Shown here one piece after another: positions 17,629-26,519 of a stretch of 62,108 bases of DNA. The notes under the pieces were generated by a model, which saw nothing but the letters and a program-made list of their open reading frames with translations, searched no databases and had not been told where the DNA came from. The translations under genes were made by a program, and so were the position numbers. Source of the stretch: [Clostridium] aminophilum (lineage in GTDB: Bacteria; Bacillota; Clostridia; Lachnospirales; Lachnospiraceae); contig NZ_FOIL01000014.1 of NCBI RefSeq assembly GCF_900101295.1, positions 1-62,108 of the forward strand, given 5' to 3'. The number at the start of each line of letters is the position of its first letter. The first letter of the stretch is position 1.

Positions 17629-19407
17629 ATGAAGATGAGATTGAATCACGTGAAGTTTGCCGCGGTGGCGCTACTTGCCGCCGGCATACTTTCCGTCGGA
17701 TCACCGGTTGGACGGATCACCGCCTGGGCATCCAGTGCCGTGATCTCTTTCTCTGATCCGGACACGAAAGTCGGAGACACCTTTAACGTCAATGTAAAAA
17801 TCACTTCTACGGACGGAACGCTCGGATCTTCCAAAATGATGCTCAAATACGATTCTTCCGTGATTGAGTTTCAGGGCGGAAGCAACGCCAGCGGCGGCGC
17901 GGGAGCAGTCAAACTCTCCGGAAGCGTCGATTCCACCAATGCGAAATCCGTGACCTACCAGCTGAAATTCAAGGCCCTGTCGGAGGGCAACACCACCATC
18001 AAGGTGGATGACTATGAGGTGTATGACGCAAACTCCAAGAATGTCGATGTCAGCAAGGTCGGAAAATCCAGTATTCGCGTGAAAAAAGGCAGCGGAAGCA
18101 CTTCCGGCAAGACCGCGCTGAAGACTCTGAAGGTTTCCAGCGGATCGCTGTCGCCGGCATTTTCCCCGGATATCACCTCTTATACGGTGAATGTCGGAGA
18201 GGATGTCACCGATTTCACGGTGAATGCCGAGGCGGAGGACAGCTCCGCGAAGGTTCATATTACCGGAGACACGATTCTCAAGGACGGCGTCAATACCGTC
18301 GAGTGTGAGGTGTCTTCTCCGGACGGTGCGTCGACCCGCAAATACATAATCACCGTGAATAAGGGCGCGGCAGCGACGACGGCGTCTTCCGGCGAAAAGA
18401 CCGCATCTGCGGTGCTCAGCAGTGAGAAAGCTACTGTGGACAGCACGGAGTATACCGTTGCCCAGTCCTTTGATTCCAAACTGATTCCGGCGGGATTTGA
18501 AGAGGGATCCGTTGAGTATAAATCAGCCAGCATCATGTGCGCGAAAACGGAGAGTCTGTGTCTTCTCTATCTGGTGGATGCGGCCGGAACCGGAAACTTC
18601 TACATTTATGATCAGCAGACAGACGCGTTCTCGCCGTTTGTGACCATCAAATTGACCGAAAAGTCCATCGTGGTGCTCACGCCGGATGATACGGTAGCCA
18701 TTCCGAAGGGGTTTTCACAGACGACGATTCAGCTGAACGGAAATTATGAGGTGGTCGGATGGACGCCGGATTCCGGGGAATCTTCCTCGGATTACTGTCT
18801 GGTTTACGGAATGAACTCGGCAGGAGAAAAGGGCCTTTACAGCTATGATCTGTCAGAGAAGACCATGCAGCGGTATTTTGAGAAGCCGGGCGGTCTTTAT
18901 GATGATGCGCAGATTGAAGAGATCATCGACAAATACAATGCGCTTCAGGATAAATACAACCATCGTTTCCTGATTATGGCAGCCCTCGCTTTCGGATGTG
19001 TGATCCTCTTTATTACCATCGTCAATCTCCTTCTTCACCGGCATGACCGGATCGAGGAGGCCAGAGAAGAGGCGATGCGGAGAGATTACTACGAGGAGGA
19101 CACGGGCCGCAGGGGACGCGGCAGAAGAGCGGCGGAAGACGGACCGGAGATTCCGTTTGCGGTGAAGCGCCGTTCCGACGGCGCGGACCGCGGGAACCGG
19201 CCGGATCGAAGACCGGAGCAGGAATCTCACCGTACCGCCAAAAAAGCGGTGAAGACCGACTTTGAGGAGTCCAGGGCGGAAAATGATTCCCGAAGTCGGA
19301 ACTCGGCAACCCATGACAGTGAGCGGCCGTCCCGATCCAGAGGGAAAACGGTTCGGAACCATCCGCGTTCCGCAGCAGAGGATGACGTGGACGTGCAGGA
19401 TCTTTGA
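17629..19407 (+). CDS. Membrane-anchored cohesin-like / cadherin-like surface protein
   Basis: A 592-residue protein with a signal peptide (about 1-33) and a cohesin-type beta-sandwich (about 34-155, SDPDTKVGDTFNVNVKI to KVDDYEVYD). A cadherin-like Big domain follows (about 162-240), then an extracellular region without a recognised fold and one membrane helix (about 450-475, FLIMAALAFGCVILFITIV). The cytoplasmic tail of about 115 residues is dominated by Arg, Glu, Asp and Ser. Classical cohesins bind dockerins; no dockerin is visible in this window, so this may be a structural use of the fold. ATG 17629 follows GGGAAGAGG. It is probably co-transcribed with the upstream wall hydrolase (gap 142 bases). 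Confidence 0.78.
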   Translation: MKMRLNHVKFAAVALLAAGILSVGSPVGRITAWASSAVISFSDPDTKVGDTFNVNVKITSTDGTLGSSKMMLKYDSSVIEFQGGSNASGGAGAVKLSGSVDSTNAKSVTYQLKFKALSEGNTTIKVDDYEVYDANSKNVDVSKVGKSSIRVKKGSGSTSGKTALKTLKVSSGSLSPAFSPDITSYTVNVGEDVTDFTVNAEAEDSSAKVHITGDTILKDGVNTVECEVSSPDGASTRKYIITVNKGAAATTASSGEKTASAVLSSEKATVDSTEYTVAQSFDSKLIPAGFEEGSVEYKSASIMCAKTESLCLLYLVDAAGTGNFYIYDQQTDAFSPFVTIKLTEKSIVVLTPDDTVAIPKGFSQTTIQLNGNYEVVGWTPDSGESSSDYCLVYGMNSAGEKGLYSYDLSEKTMQRYFEKPGGLYDDAQIEEIIDKYNALQDKYNHRFLIMAALAFGCVILFITIVNLLLHRHDRIEEAREEAMRRDYYEEDTGRRGRGRRAAEDGPEIPFAVKRRSDGADRGNRPDRRPEQESHRTAKKAVKTDFEESRAENDSRSRNSATHDSERPSRSRGKTVRNHPRSAAEDDVDVQDL

Positions 19408-19435
19408 CGGATCCGCAAATCCTTCAATATGGTAT

Positions 19436-19479
19436 TGACAGCATGACAGGCCGCCTTCGGGCGGCCTGTCATGCTGTCA
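19436..19479. repeat. Perfect 20-bp inverted repeat with TTCG loop
   Basis: TGACAGCATGACAGGCCGCC (19436-19455) and its exact reverse complement (19460-19479) enclose a TTCG tetraloop. No T-run follows on either strand. It sits 28 bases after the cohesin-like gene. It could be a non-canonical terminator, an mRNA-stabilising 3' end, or a small mobile repeat. Confidence 0.85.
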
Positions 19480-19667
19480 TGGGAAAGTGCTCCGCCAGGA
19501 AAGAGGCACCTTACAGTGAACAGCGGCGGCGCGTCGGGGTTTCCGGACAAAAGACCGGCAAATCCTCTGATGAAAAAGCTGATTTCTGTATTCAAATTCC
19601 TCTTTCCGACGATAGATATAATGGGAAACCGGATGGTTGGAAGGATCGGACCGAGTATTTGCCAAGG

Positions 19668-19712
19668 TAGACAAAAACAGTTAATTGTTATATAATCAAT
19701 AGAACAATTAAC
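19668..19712 (+). promoter_or_regulatory. Promoter and palindromic operator of the clpC operon
   Basis: TAGACA (19668-19673) and TATAAT (19691-19696) are 17 bases apart. The -10 box is enclosed by a 10-bp inverted repeat, GTTAATTGTT (19680-19689) and AACAATTAAC (19703-19712). An inverted repeat over the -10 of an operon whose first gene is a GntR-type repressor suggests autoregulation. No CtsR-type heptamer repeats were seen. Confidence 0.7.
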
Positions 19713-19756
19713 GGAGCCATGGACCGGTTCCCACAGATTCAAAAAGGGGGCGAAGC

Positions 19757-20179
19757 ATGATCGTCGAGGTCGATTTCAATAGTGACGAAGCGCTGTATAT
19801 TCAGCTGCGAAACCAGATCATCGTCGGCATCGCCTGTGACAGGCTGCTGCCGGGTGATACGCTGCCGTCCGTGCGCCAGCTCGCCAGTGATATCGGAATC
19901 AATATGCATACGGTCAACAAGGCGTATGCGGTGCTGAGACAGGAAGGTTTTGTAAAACTGGACCGGCGAAAAGGTGCCGTGATCGCCGTGGATGAGGACA
20001 AGATGAAAACGCTGGCGCAGATCCGCCACGATATGGGAGTTCTGCTGGCGGCAGCATCCTGTAAAAATGTGACCCGGGAGGAGATTCATCGTCTGGTGGA
20101 TTCCATCTATGACGAATTCCCGTGTCAGTGCAGGAAATATCAGGAAAAGAAACAGGAGGACCAGACGAATGTTATGTGA
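19757..20179 (+). CDS. GntR-family transcriptional regulator, YtrA type
   Basis: A 140-residue regulator with an N-terminal winged helix-turn-helix (about 10-75; LPSVRQLASDIGINMHTVNKAY) and a short C-terminal helical part, the layout of the YtrA subfamily, which lacks a large ligand domain. It is the first gene of mcsA-mcsB-clpC, the position held by ctsR in Bacillus. Its promoter carries an inverted repeat over the -10 box. GGGGGCG precedes ATG 19757. The stop overlaps the start of mcsA. It most likely represses this stress operon, but its signal is unknown; YtrA-type regulators elsewhere mostly control ABC transporters. Confidence 0.88.
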   Translation: MIVEVDFNSDEALYIQLRNQIIVGIACDRLLPGDTLPSVRQLASDIGINMHTVNKAYAVLRQEGFVKLDRRKGAVIAVDEDKMKTLAQIRHDMGVLLAAASCKNVTREEIHRLVDSIYDEFPCQCRKYQEKKQEDQTNVM

Positions 20180-20783
20180 ACGATGCAAGATCCGCGAAGC
20201 GAATGTCCGTTACACAGAGATTATGAACGGCGTCAAGACAGAGCATAACCTCTGTATGCAGTGCGCCGGTGAGATGAATCTCGGGCAGGGCGGTTTTGTG
20301 GTAGACGGTGATATGACCATCGGCAAGCTTCTTTCCGGACTTCTCGGGCTTTCCTCCGTGACGGACAGCAACGAGAGACTGCGGGAGGTTGTCTGCCCGA
20401 CATGCGGCACAACATACGAGGAGTTTGTCAGCAACAGCCGTTTCGGCTGTGCGGACTGTTATCACGTGTTTGACCTGCTGATCGGCGAAAAGATCCGTCA
20501 GCTACAGGATAACGGGTCGCATAAGGGAAAGCATCCGAAGATGCGGCCGATTGTCCAAAAGGCAGGAGCGAAGGAGCCGGATACCGGAAATGCAAAGGAA
20601 AAACCGGATTCTCTCCGGGAGGAAATGCGTCAGATGGAGCGGGCGCTGAAAGACGCGGTGGCCGCGGAAAACTATGAGATGGCAGCTGTTTACCGGGATA
20701 AACTTCATGAACTCCGCGAAGAACTGGCTGCCTCGGCCGGACCGGCGGAGGAATCGGGAAAGAAAGGCGGTGATCCGTCATGA
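20169..20783 (+). CDS. mcsA: McsA-like zinc-binding UVR protein
   Basis: A 204-residue partner and activator of the McsB arginine kinase. Two treble-clef-like zinc modules are visible: CERC with CMQC near the N-terminus, and CPTC with CADC around residues 75-100. A linker and a UVR motif (EEMRQMERALKDAVAAENYEM) close the protein, as in McsA of Bacillus. ATG 20169 lies inside the end of the GntR gene (11-base overlap), preceded by CAGGAGGA. The stop overlaps the mcsB start by four bases, so gntR-mcsA-mcsB are translationally coupled. Confidence 0.92.
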   Translation: MLCERCKIREANVRYTEIMNGVKTEHNLCMQCAGEMNLGQGGFVVDGDMTIGKLLSGLLGLSSVTDSNERLREVVCPTCGTTYEEFVSNSRFGCADCYHVFDLLIGEKIRQLQDNGSHKGKHPKMRPIVQKAGAKEPDTGNAKEKPDSLREEMRQMERALKDAVAAENYEMAAVYRDKLHELREELAASAGPAEESGKKGGDPS

Positions 20784-21814
20784 GTACATGGATTGACTGT
20801 GTAAAAAACGATCCGTCCAATGTGGTGGCGAGCCGGGTACGGCTTGTCCGGAACTGGGACGAATACCGTTTTCCGTCGAAACTTGCCGATGAGGAGGCGG
20901 ATGAGATGGTCCGCCGTCTCAAAGATCTGTTCCGCGATCTTCCGGATCGGGACGGGAAAGACTATGACTATCACAGTTTCCGCAGCCTGAAGGAGATTGA
21001 CCGGATCGCGCTGCAGGAGCGCAGACATCTGAATAAGACACTGGTGGACAAAAAGACGCCCGGAGGCATCATTCTCTCCGAGGATGAGAGAGTCGGTCTT
21101 GTATTGAATGCCGACGACCATATCCGCCTTTCCGTTCTCCATGAGGGAGCCGGACTGGAGGAATGCTGGGAAGAGGCGGACCGTCTGGACGATTACATCA
21201 ACGAGAAGATCTATTACGCATTCAATGAAAAATACGGATATATGACGGCCTATCCGACAAATGTCGGAACCGGGATGAAGGCTTCCGTGCTTCTCCATCT
21301 TCCGTCGCTGAACGCGAGTCAGCGGTTTCAGGGCTTTATGTCGGATATGTCCCGTTTCGGCGTGGGTGTCCGCGGAGTGTACGGAAGAGGCAAGGAAAAC
21401 TACGGCGATCTCTACGAAATCTACAATCAGAAGACGCTGGGCGTAACCGAGCAGGAGATTCTTGACCGCGTCGGCTATGTGGCGGGACAGGTTGCCGATC
21501 AGGAGCGGAAGATCCGGACGGGGACGCTGCAGAAGCATCGCCTGATGATGGAAGATGAGGCATACAAAGCTTACGGCGTTCTGAAATACGCTCGGAAGCT
21601 GAGCGTAAAGGAAGCGATGATCTTCCTGTCCCACGTCCGCTGCGGGACGGAGGATAAGCTCCTGACGCTGTCCAGTCCGGTCAGCATTTACAGCATTATG
21701 ATCGGAGTGCAGCCGGCAAATCTTCAGCGGTCCGCGCAGAAACCGCTGGACCAGGATGAACTGGCAATGGAGCGCGCAAGGTATGTCCGGGAGAAACTAC
21801 CGGATCTGGAATGA
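20780..21814 (+). CDS. mcsB: Protein arginine kinase McsB
   Basis: A 344-residue member of the guanido (creatine/arginine) phosphotransferase family that phosphorylates arginine residues in proteins and so marks them for ClpCP degradation in Bacillus. Characteristic blocks are SSRVRLVRN-like VASRVRLVRNWDEY, the nucleotide site around NADDHIRLSVLHEG, NVGTGMKASVLLHLP and RGVYGRGKEN. It lacks the N-terminal alpha domain of metazoan kinases, as McsB does. It overlaps mcsA by four bases (ATGA) and is followed 23 bases later by clpC. Confidence 0.95.
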   Translation: MSTWIDCVKNDPSNVVASRVRLVRNWDEYRFPSKLADEEADEMVRRLKDLFRDLPDRDGKDYDYHSFRSLKEIDRIALQERRHLNKTLVDKKTPGGIILSEDERVGLVLNADDHIRLSVLHEGAGLEECWEEADRLDDYINEKIYYAFNEKYGYMTAYPTNVGTGMKASVLLHLPSLNASQRFQGFMSDMSRFGVGVRGVYGRGKENYGDLYEIYNQKTLGVTEQEILDRVGYVAGQVADQERKIRTGTLQKHRLMMEDEAYKAYGVLKYARKLSVKEAMIFLSHVRCGTEDKLLTLSSPVSIYSIMIGVQPANLQRSAQKPLDQDELAMERARYVREKLPDLE

Positions 21815-21837
21815 TCATGAGACAGAAAGGAAACGAT

Positions 21838-24351
21838 ATGTTTGATCGATTTACCGAGAGGGCGAAAGAAGCAATCCGTCTGGCGGTGGAAGCAGCACAG
21901 GAAACCAGCGGCGGTTATGTCGGAACCGAACATCTTCTTCTCGGCCTGGTGCGGGAAGGAAACGGAACCGCAGCGGTGGTGCTGAACAGTCACGGAATCA
22001 CCGAGCAGAGAATTCTGGATGTGATGGAGAAACTGGTCTCTCCGGAGACGCCGACCGCCGTGGCCGGCGATGCGGAGTATACGCCGGGGGCAAAAAAGAT
22101 TCTGCAGAGCAGTTATGAGGAGGCGGTCTTTTTCAAGGCGCCGCTGGTGGGCACCGAACATATTCTGATCGCCATTGTCAAGAGCGGAAGCTGTACCGCG
22201 TCCCGGCTGTTGTACACGCTGAATGTCAACCTTCAGAAGCTTTACATCGACCTGATGGGAGCAATGGGCGGAGACAGCTCGGAGGATTCGGAAGACGGTA
22301 CGGCTTCTGGCCGCGGGTCCGCGCGGGCAAAAGACAAGAACGCCGGATCCGACACTCCGACGCTGGACAAGTACAGTGTAGATATGACGGAAGCGGCCAG
22401 AGAAGGAAAAATGGATCCGGTCATCGGCCGGGACAAGGAAATGCAGAGGGTAATCCAGATTCTCAGCCGCAGGACGAAGAACAATCCGTGTCTGATCGGA
22501 GAACCGGGCGTCGGAAAGACGGCGGTAGCCGAGGGACTTGCGGAGGCTATCGTGAACGGCGATGTGCCGGAATCGGTGGCGGACAAGCGCCTGATCCGTC
22601 TGGATATCTCCAGCATGGTCGCGGGAAGCAAATACCGCGGTGAGTTCGAAGAGCGAATCAAAAAGGTGATTGAAGAGGTGAAGAATGCCGGGGACATTCT
22701 CCTGTTCATCGACGAAATCCATACGATCATCGGAGCCGGCGGCGCAGAGGGCGCCATCGATGCGTCCAATATCATGAAGCCGTCCCTGGCCCGCGGAGAA
22801 ATCCAGCTGATTGGTGCAACCACGGTGGATGAGTATCGAAAGCGAATCGAAAAGGATGCGGCCCTTGAGCGCCGGTTCCAGCCGGTTATGGTGGATGAGC
22901 CGGAGGAGGACGCCTGCATTGAGATTCTGAGAGGCTTAAAGAGCCGGTATGAAGACCACCATCAGGTACGGATCAACGATGAGGCGGTGGAGTCCGCCGT
23001 GCGTCTCTCCAAGCGTTACATCAATGACCGTTTCCTTCCGGATAAGGCGATTGACGTCATCGATGAGGCGGCATCCAAGGTTCGTCTGACCGGATACACC
23101 GAGCCGGGTGAGATTCATGAACTGGAGGAGGAACTCAGAGAGCTCGACGTGGACAAGGAGCAGGCTGTCCGGGAAGAGGAATTTGAGAGAGCCGGCGAGA
23201 TCAAGAAGAAACAGGCGGAGAAGACCGCAAGAATTCAGGAGCTGCGCGAAAAGTGGAAGGCCGAGAAGGATTCCCGCAAACTCGTGGTGGGAGCCAATGA
23301 GGTCGCGGATGTCGTGTCGGAGTGGACCGGCATTCCGGTGAGAAAACTCAATGAAGGTGAGGCGGAGCGCCTCATGAAGCTGGAGGAAGTTCTCCATGCG
23401 AGAGTTGTCGGTCAGAATGAGGCGGTCAGCGCCGTTGCGAAAGCGATCCGCAGAGGAAGAGTCGGACTGAAAGATCCCAAACGTCCGATCGGTTCCTTCC
23501 TCTTCCTCGGCCCGACCGGTGTCGGAAAGACGGAGCTTTCCAAGACGCTCTCCGAGTCTCTCTTTGGTACGGAAAACGCCATGATCCGCGTTGACATGTC
23601 GGAATATATGGAAAAACAGAGTGTGTCCAAGATCATCGGATCGCCGCCGGGATATGTCGGTTACGAGGAAGGCGGACAGCTGGCGGAGAAAGTAAGAAGA
23701 CATCCGTATTCCGTGGTACTGTTCGACGAGATTGAGAAAGCGCATCCGGACGTGTTTAACGTGCTCCTGCAGATTCTGGATGACGGTCATATCACCGACG
23801 CGCAGGGACGCACGGTGGATTTCAAGAACACCGTGATCATCATGACCAGCAATGCCGGTGCGGCCAACATCATTTCCCCGAAGCATGTGGGATTTGCCTC
23901 GGAAAATGACGAGAAGGCGGATTACACCTTCATGAAGGGAAAAGTCATGGATGAGGTAAAACGGATGTTCCGCCCGGAATTTCTGAACCGAATCGATGAG
24001 ATCATTGTGTTCCATCCGCTGACGCAGGATGATATCAGTGAGATCACCCGCATCATGATCCGGAACATCAATCACCGCACATCCGCCCAGCTGGATATGA
24101 ACCTGATCTTCAGTCCGGCGGCTGTGACCTGGCTTTCCAGGAAGGGTTATGACCCGAAGTACGGTGCGAGACCTCTCCGCAGAACATTCCAGAATGAAGT
24201 GGAAGACAGGCTTTCGGAGGCCCTTCTGGAAGGGAAAATCAGCCGCGGCGACGATGTCCGCGTCACTGCGCCGAAAGACGCGCAGAAGCTGACATTTTCC
24301 AAGGCAAAAAAGAAATCCACTGGCAATAAAAAGGCGAGTGTGATAAGATAA
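21838..24351 (+). CDS. clpC: ClpC AAA+ unfoldase
   Basis: An 837-residue Hsp100 unfoldase that feeds proteins to ClpP. Order: N-domain with two Clp-N repeats (about 1-145), first AAA+ module (Walker A GEPGVGKTA), a middle domain with a UVR-like segment (EFERAGEIKKKQ), second AAA+ module (Walker A GPTGVGKTE), and a C-terminal D2-small domain. I start at ATG 21838, which follows AAAGGA; an in-frame ATG at 21811 overlaps mcsB. It ends an operon in which the regulator, the arginine kinase and the unfoldase are produced together. Confidence 0.96.
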   Translation: MFDRFTERAKEAIRLAVEAAQETSGGYVGTEHLLLGLVREGNGTAAVVLNSHGITEQRILDVMEKLVSPETPTAVAGDAEYTPGAKKILQSSYEEAVFFKAPLVGTEHILIAIVKSGSCTASRLLYTLNVNLQKLYIDLMGAMGGDSSEDSEDGTASGRGSARAKDKNAGSDTPTLDKYSVDMTEAAREGKMDPVIGRDKEMQRVIQILSRRTKNNPCLIGEPGVGKTAVAEGLAEAIVNGDVPESVADKRLIRLDISSMVAGSKYRGEFEERIKKVIEEVKNAGDILLFIDEIHTIIGAGGAEGAIDASNIMKPSLARGEIQLIGATTVDEYRKRIEKDAALERRFQPVMVDEPEEDACIEILRGLKSRYEDHHQVRINDEAVESAVRLSKRYINDRFLPDKAIDVIDEAASKVRLTGYTEPGEIHELEEELRELDVDKEQAVREEEFERAGEIKKKQAEKTARIQELREKWKAEKDSRKLVVGANEVADVVSEWTGIPVRKLNEGEAERLMKLEEVLHARVVGQNEAVSAVAKAIRRGRVGLKDPKRPIGSFLFLGPTGVGKTELSKTLSESLFGTENAMIRVDMSEYMEKQSVSKIIGSPPGYVGYEEGGQLAEKVRRHPYSVVLFDEIEKAHPDVFNVLLQILDDGHITDAQGRTVDFKNTVIIMTSNAGAANIISPKHVGFASENDEKADYTFMKGKVMDEVKRMFRPEFLNRIDEIIVFHPLTQDDISEITRIMIRNINHRTSAQLDMNLIFSPAAVTWLSRKGYDPKYGARPLRRTFQNEVEDRLSEALLEGKISRGDDVRVTAPKDAQKLTFSKAKKKSTGNKKASVIR

Positions 24352-24403
24352 CCATACCAACAGATGACTGCGATGGCAGGAATACTTCAGGAGGACATGA
24401 GAG

Positions 24404-24817
24404 ATGTCGGTAGTGAAAGATTTACTTCAGGTTGAGAGCGACGGAACCATCAGCTTCGGAAACTATGAACTGGATGCAAAGCAGAAACTCTCCGATTTTG
24501 AATATCAGGGGGATATCTACAAGGTTAAAACCTATGCGGACATCACGAAACTGGAAAGAAATGAGACCTTCGTCTATGAATCGGTCCCGGGAACTGCAGT
24601 AAATCACTTCAAAGTGGGTGACGGATTTGTTGAGTTTACCGTAGAAGGCATCCAGGATGCACAGATCACGCTTCAGATGCAGGAAGACAGCGAGTACAGC
24701 GTGCTGGTCAACGGAGAGGATGCCGGAAAGATGCAGACAAACCTGAGCGGAAAACTGGTGATCAGTGTAGAACTGGAAGCATCGAAGCCGGTTTCCATCC
24801 GTGTAGAATCCAAATAA
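24404..24817 (+). CDS. Small conserved protein of unknown function after clpC
   Basis: A 137-residue soluble acidic protein with no signal peptide or membrane helix, apparently all-beta (alternating hydrophobic strands, NG and DG turns, for example TVEGIQDAQITLQMQ and YSVLVNGEDAGK). Similar proteins occur in clostridia as uncharacterised or loosely named endosialidase-like proteins; I see no glycosidase motif. GGAGG lies upstream of ATG 24404. The gap to clpC is 52 bases with no terminator, so it is probably read through from the clpC operon; a terminator follows at 24899. Confidence 0.7.
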   Translation: MSVVKDLLQVESDGTISFGNYELDAKQKLSDFEYQGDIYKVKTYADITKLERNETFVYESVPGTAVNHFKVGDGFVEFTVEGIQDAQITLQMQEDSEYSVLVNGEDAGKMQTNLSGKLVISVELEASKPVSIRVESK

Positions 24818-24898
24818 TTCTGATTCGGTCAGAACGGGTTTCGGCGATCGGCGAATCAAAAGCCGGACACCGGAATAACTCAAAGGACAATCATTTCA

Positions 24899-24938
24899 GC
24901 GGATATCGGTCACGGATCGGTATCCGCGTTTTTGTTTT
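24899..24938 (+). terminator. Terminator closing the clpC operon
   Basis: A 13-bp stem with two G-U pairs (24899-24911 with 24915-24927, ACG loop) is followed by GTTTTTGTTTT. A second small hairpin, AGTCTG/CGGACT with TTTTT, follows at about 24941-24960. Confidence 0.8.
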
Positions 24939-25120
24939 ATAGTCTGCCTTCGGACTTTTTCTGATCCGTTTAGAAATGAAAATGAAATTTGACATGAAAA
25001 AGACAAAAAAATGTTTGCTGATTTTCAACACAATTAACGAAAAGTAGGGTAAAATAAGAAAGATGGTGTCTGCACATACTGTGCGCGAGGATGGTTCAGC
25101 ATCAAGAATGTGGAGGATAC

Positions 25121-26506
25121 ATGGCAAAATCAAAGAAGACCGCATTCTTCTGCAGCGAATGCGGACACGAATCTGCGAAATGGACGGGCCAGTGCTCGGC
25201 CTGTAAAGCATGGAATACCATGGTGGAAGCACCGGCAGAGCCGGTGAAGATTGCCGGACATGCCGGAAGAAGCATTGCGATCGGTGCAGGCTCCAATGCA
25301 GAGCCGATGCGGCTGGATGAGATTGATCTGGATGAGGAAGACCGGACATCGACCGGTTACGGGGAACTGGACCGGGTTCTCGGATCCGGTATCGTCAAGG
25401 GATCGCTGGTGCTGGTCGGAGGCGACCCGGGAATCGGTAAATCGACGATTCTTCTGCAGGTCTGCCGGAATCTTGCGGGAAATGAGAAAAAAGTGTTATA
25501 TGTCTCGGGAGAGGAATCTCTCAAGCAGATCAAGATCCGGGCGAACCGGATCGGAGAGGTGAGGGGACCGCTGGCATTTCTGAGCGAGACCAATCTCGGC
25601 ACAATTGCGGAGGTTCTCCGGAAGACCAGACCGGATATTGTGGTCATTGACTCCATTCAGACCATGTTCATGGATGAAGTCACATCTGCCCCCGGTTCGG
25701 TCAGTCAGGTCCGGGAGTGCACGAATGTTCTGATGCAGATCGCCAAGGGCGAGGGAATCACAGTATTCATCGTCGGTCATGTCACGAAGGAAGGCGTTGT
25801 CGCCGGTCCGAGAGTGCTGGAACACATGGTGGACACGGTACTCTATTTTGAGGGGGACCGCTATGCGTCCTACCGGATTCTCCGAAGCGTTAAAAACCGG
25901 TTCGGATCCACGAATGAGATCGGGGTATTCGAGATGCGGGAGGACGGCCTTCGGGAGGTTGAGAATCCGTCGGAATTCATGCTGGAGGGAAGACCGGAAG
26001 ATGCTTCCGGTTCCGCGGCGGCCTGCCTGATGGAAGGTACGAGACCGCTCATGCTGGAGGTTCAGGCCCTCACCACAAGGACCAGCTTCGGAATGCCCAG
26101 AAGAGTGGCAGCAGGCGCGGATTACAACCGGGTGAATGTTCTGATGGCGGTGCTGGAAAAACGCTGTCATCTGGAAATGTCTTCGTATGACGCTTATATC
26201 AATATTGCCGGGGGCATGAAAATGAACGAGCCGGCGCTGGACCTGGCGATCGTGCTTGCGCTGGTGTCCAGCTATAAGGATATCCCGATCAGTGAAAAAA
26301 CCGTTGTTTTCGGTGAGGTCGGCCTCGCCGGAGAGGTGAGATCGGTTTCCATGGCAGAGCAGAGAGTGAAAGAAGCAATCCGGCTTGGTTTTACAACCTG
26401 CATTCTGCCGCGTTCCAATATGACAAGAATGGATCTGCCCGACGGCATCGGACTGGTCGGAGTCAGAAATGTGCGTGAAGCTATTGATCTTTTGAAAAGA
26501 GTCTAA
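25121..26506 (+). CDS. radA: DNA repair protein RadA
   Basis: A 461-residue RecA-related ATPase that helps branch migration and processing of recombination intermediates. Order: N-terminal zinc finger (CSECG...CSAC), ATPase core with Walker A GGDPGIGKST and the RadA signature KNRFG, and a C-terminal Lon-protease-like domain (about 300-461). Length is normal. ATG 25121 follows TGGAGG; an in-frame ATG at 25091 is less likely. Only 13 bases separate it from the phospholipid genes, so it probably heads that operon. Confidence 0.96.
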   Translation: MAKSKKTAFFCSECGHESAKWTGQCSACKAWNTMVEAPAEPVKIAGHAGRSIAIGAGSNAEPMRLDEIDLDEEDRTSTGYGELDRVLGSGIVKGSLVLVGGDPGIGKSTILLQVCRNLAGNEKKVLYVSGEESLKQIKIRANRIGEVRGPLAFLSETNLGTIAEVLRKTRPDIVVIDSIQTMFMDEVTSAPGSVSQVRECTNVLMQIAKGEGITVFIVGHVTKEGVVAGPRVLEHMVDTVLYFEGDRYASYRILRSVKNRFGSTNEIGVFEMREDGLREVENPSEFMLEGRPEDASGSAAACLMEGTRPLMLEVQALTTRTSFGMPRRVAAGADYNRVNVLMAVLEKRCHLEMSSYDAYINIAGGMKMNEPALDLAIVLALVSSYKDIPISEKTVVFGEVGLAGEVRSVSMAEQRVKEAIRLGFTTCILPRSNMTRMDLPDGIGLVGVRNVREAIDLLKRV

Positions 26507-26519
26507 TCAAGGGTGATAT

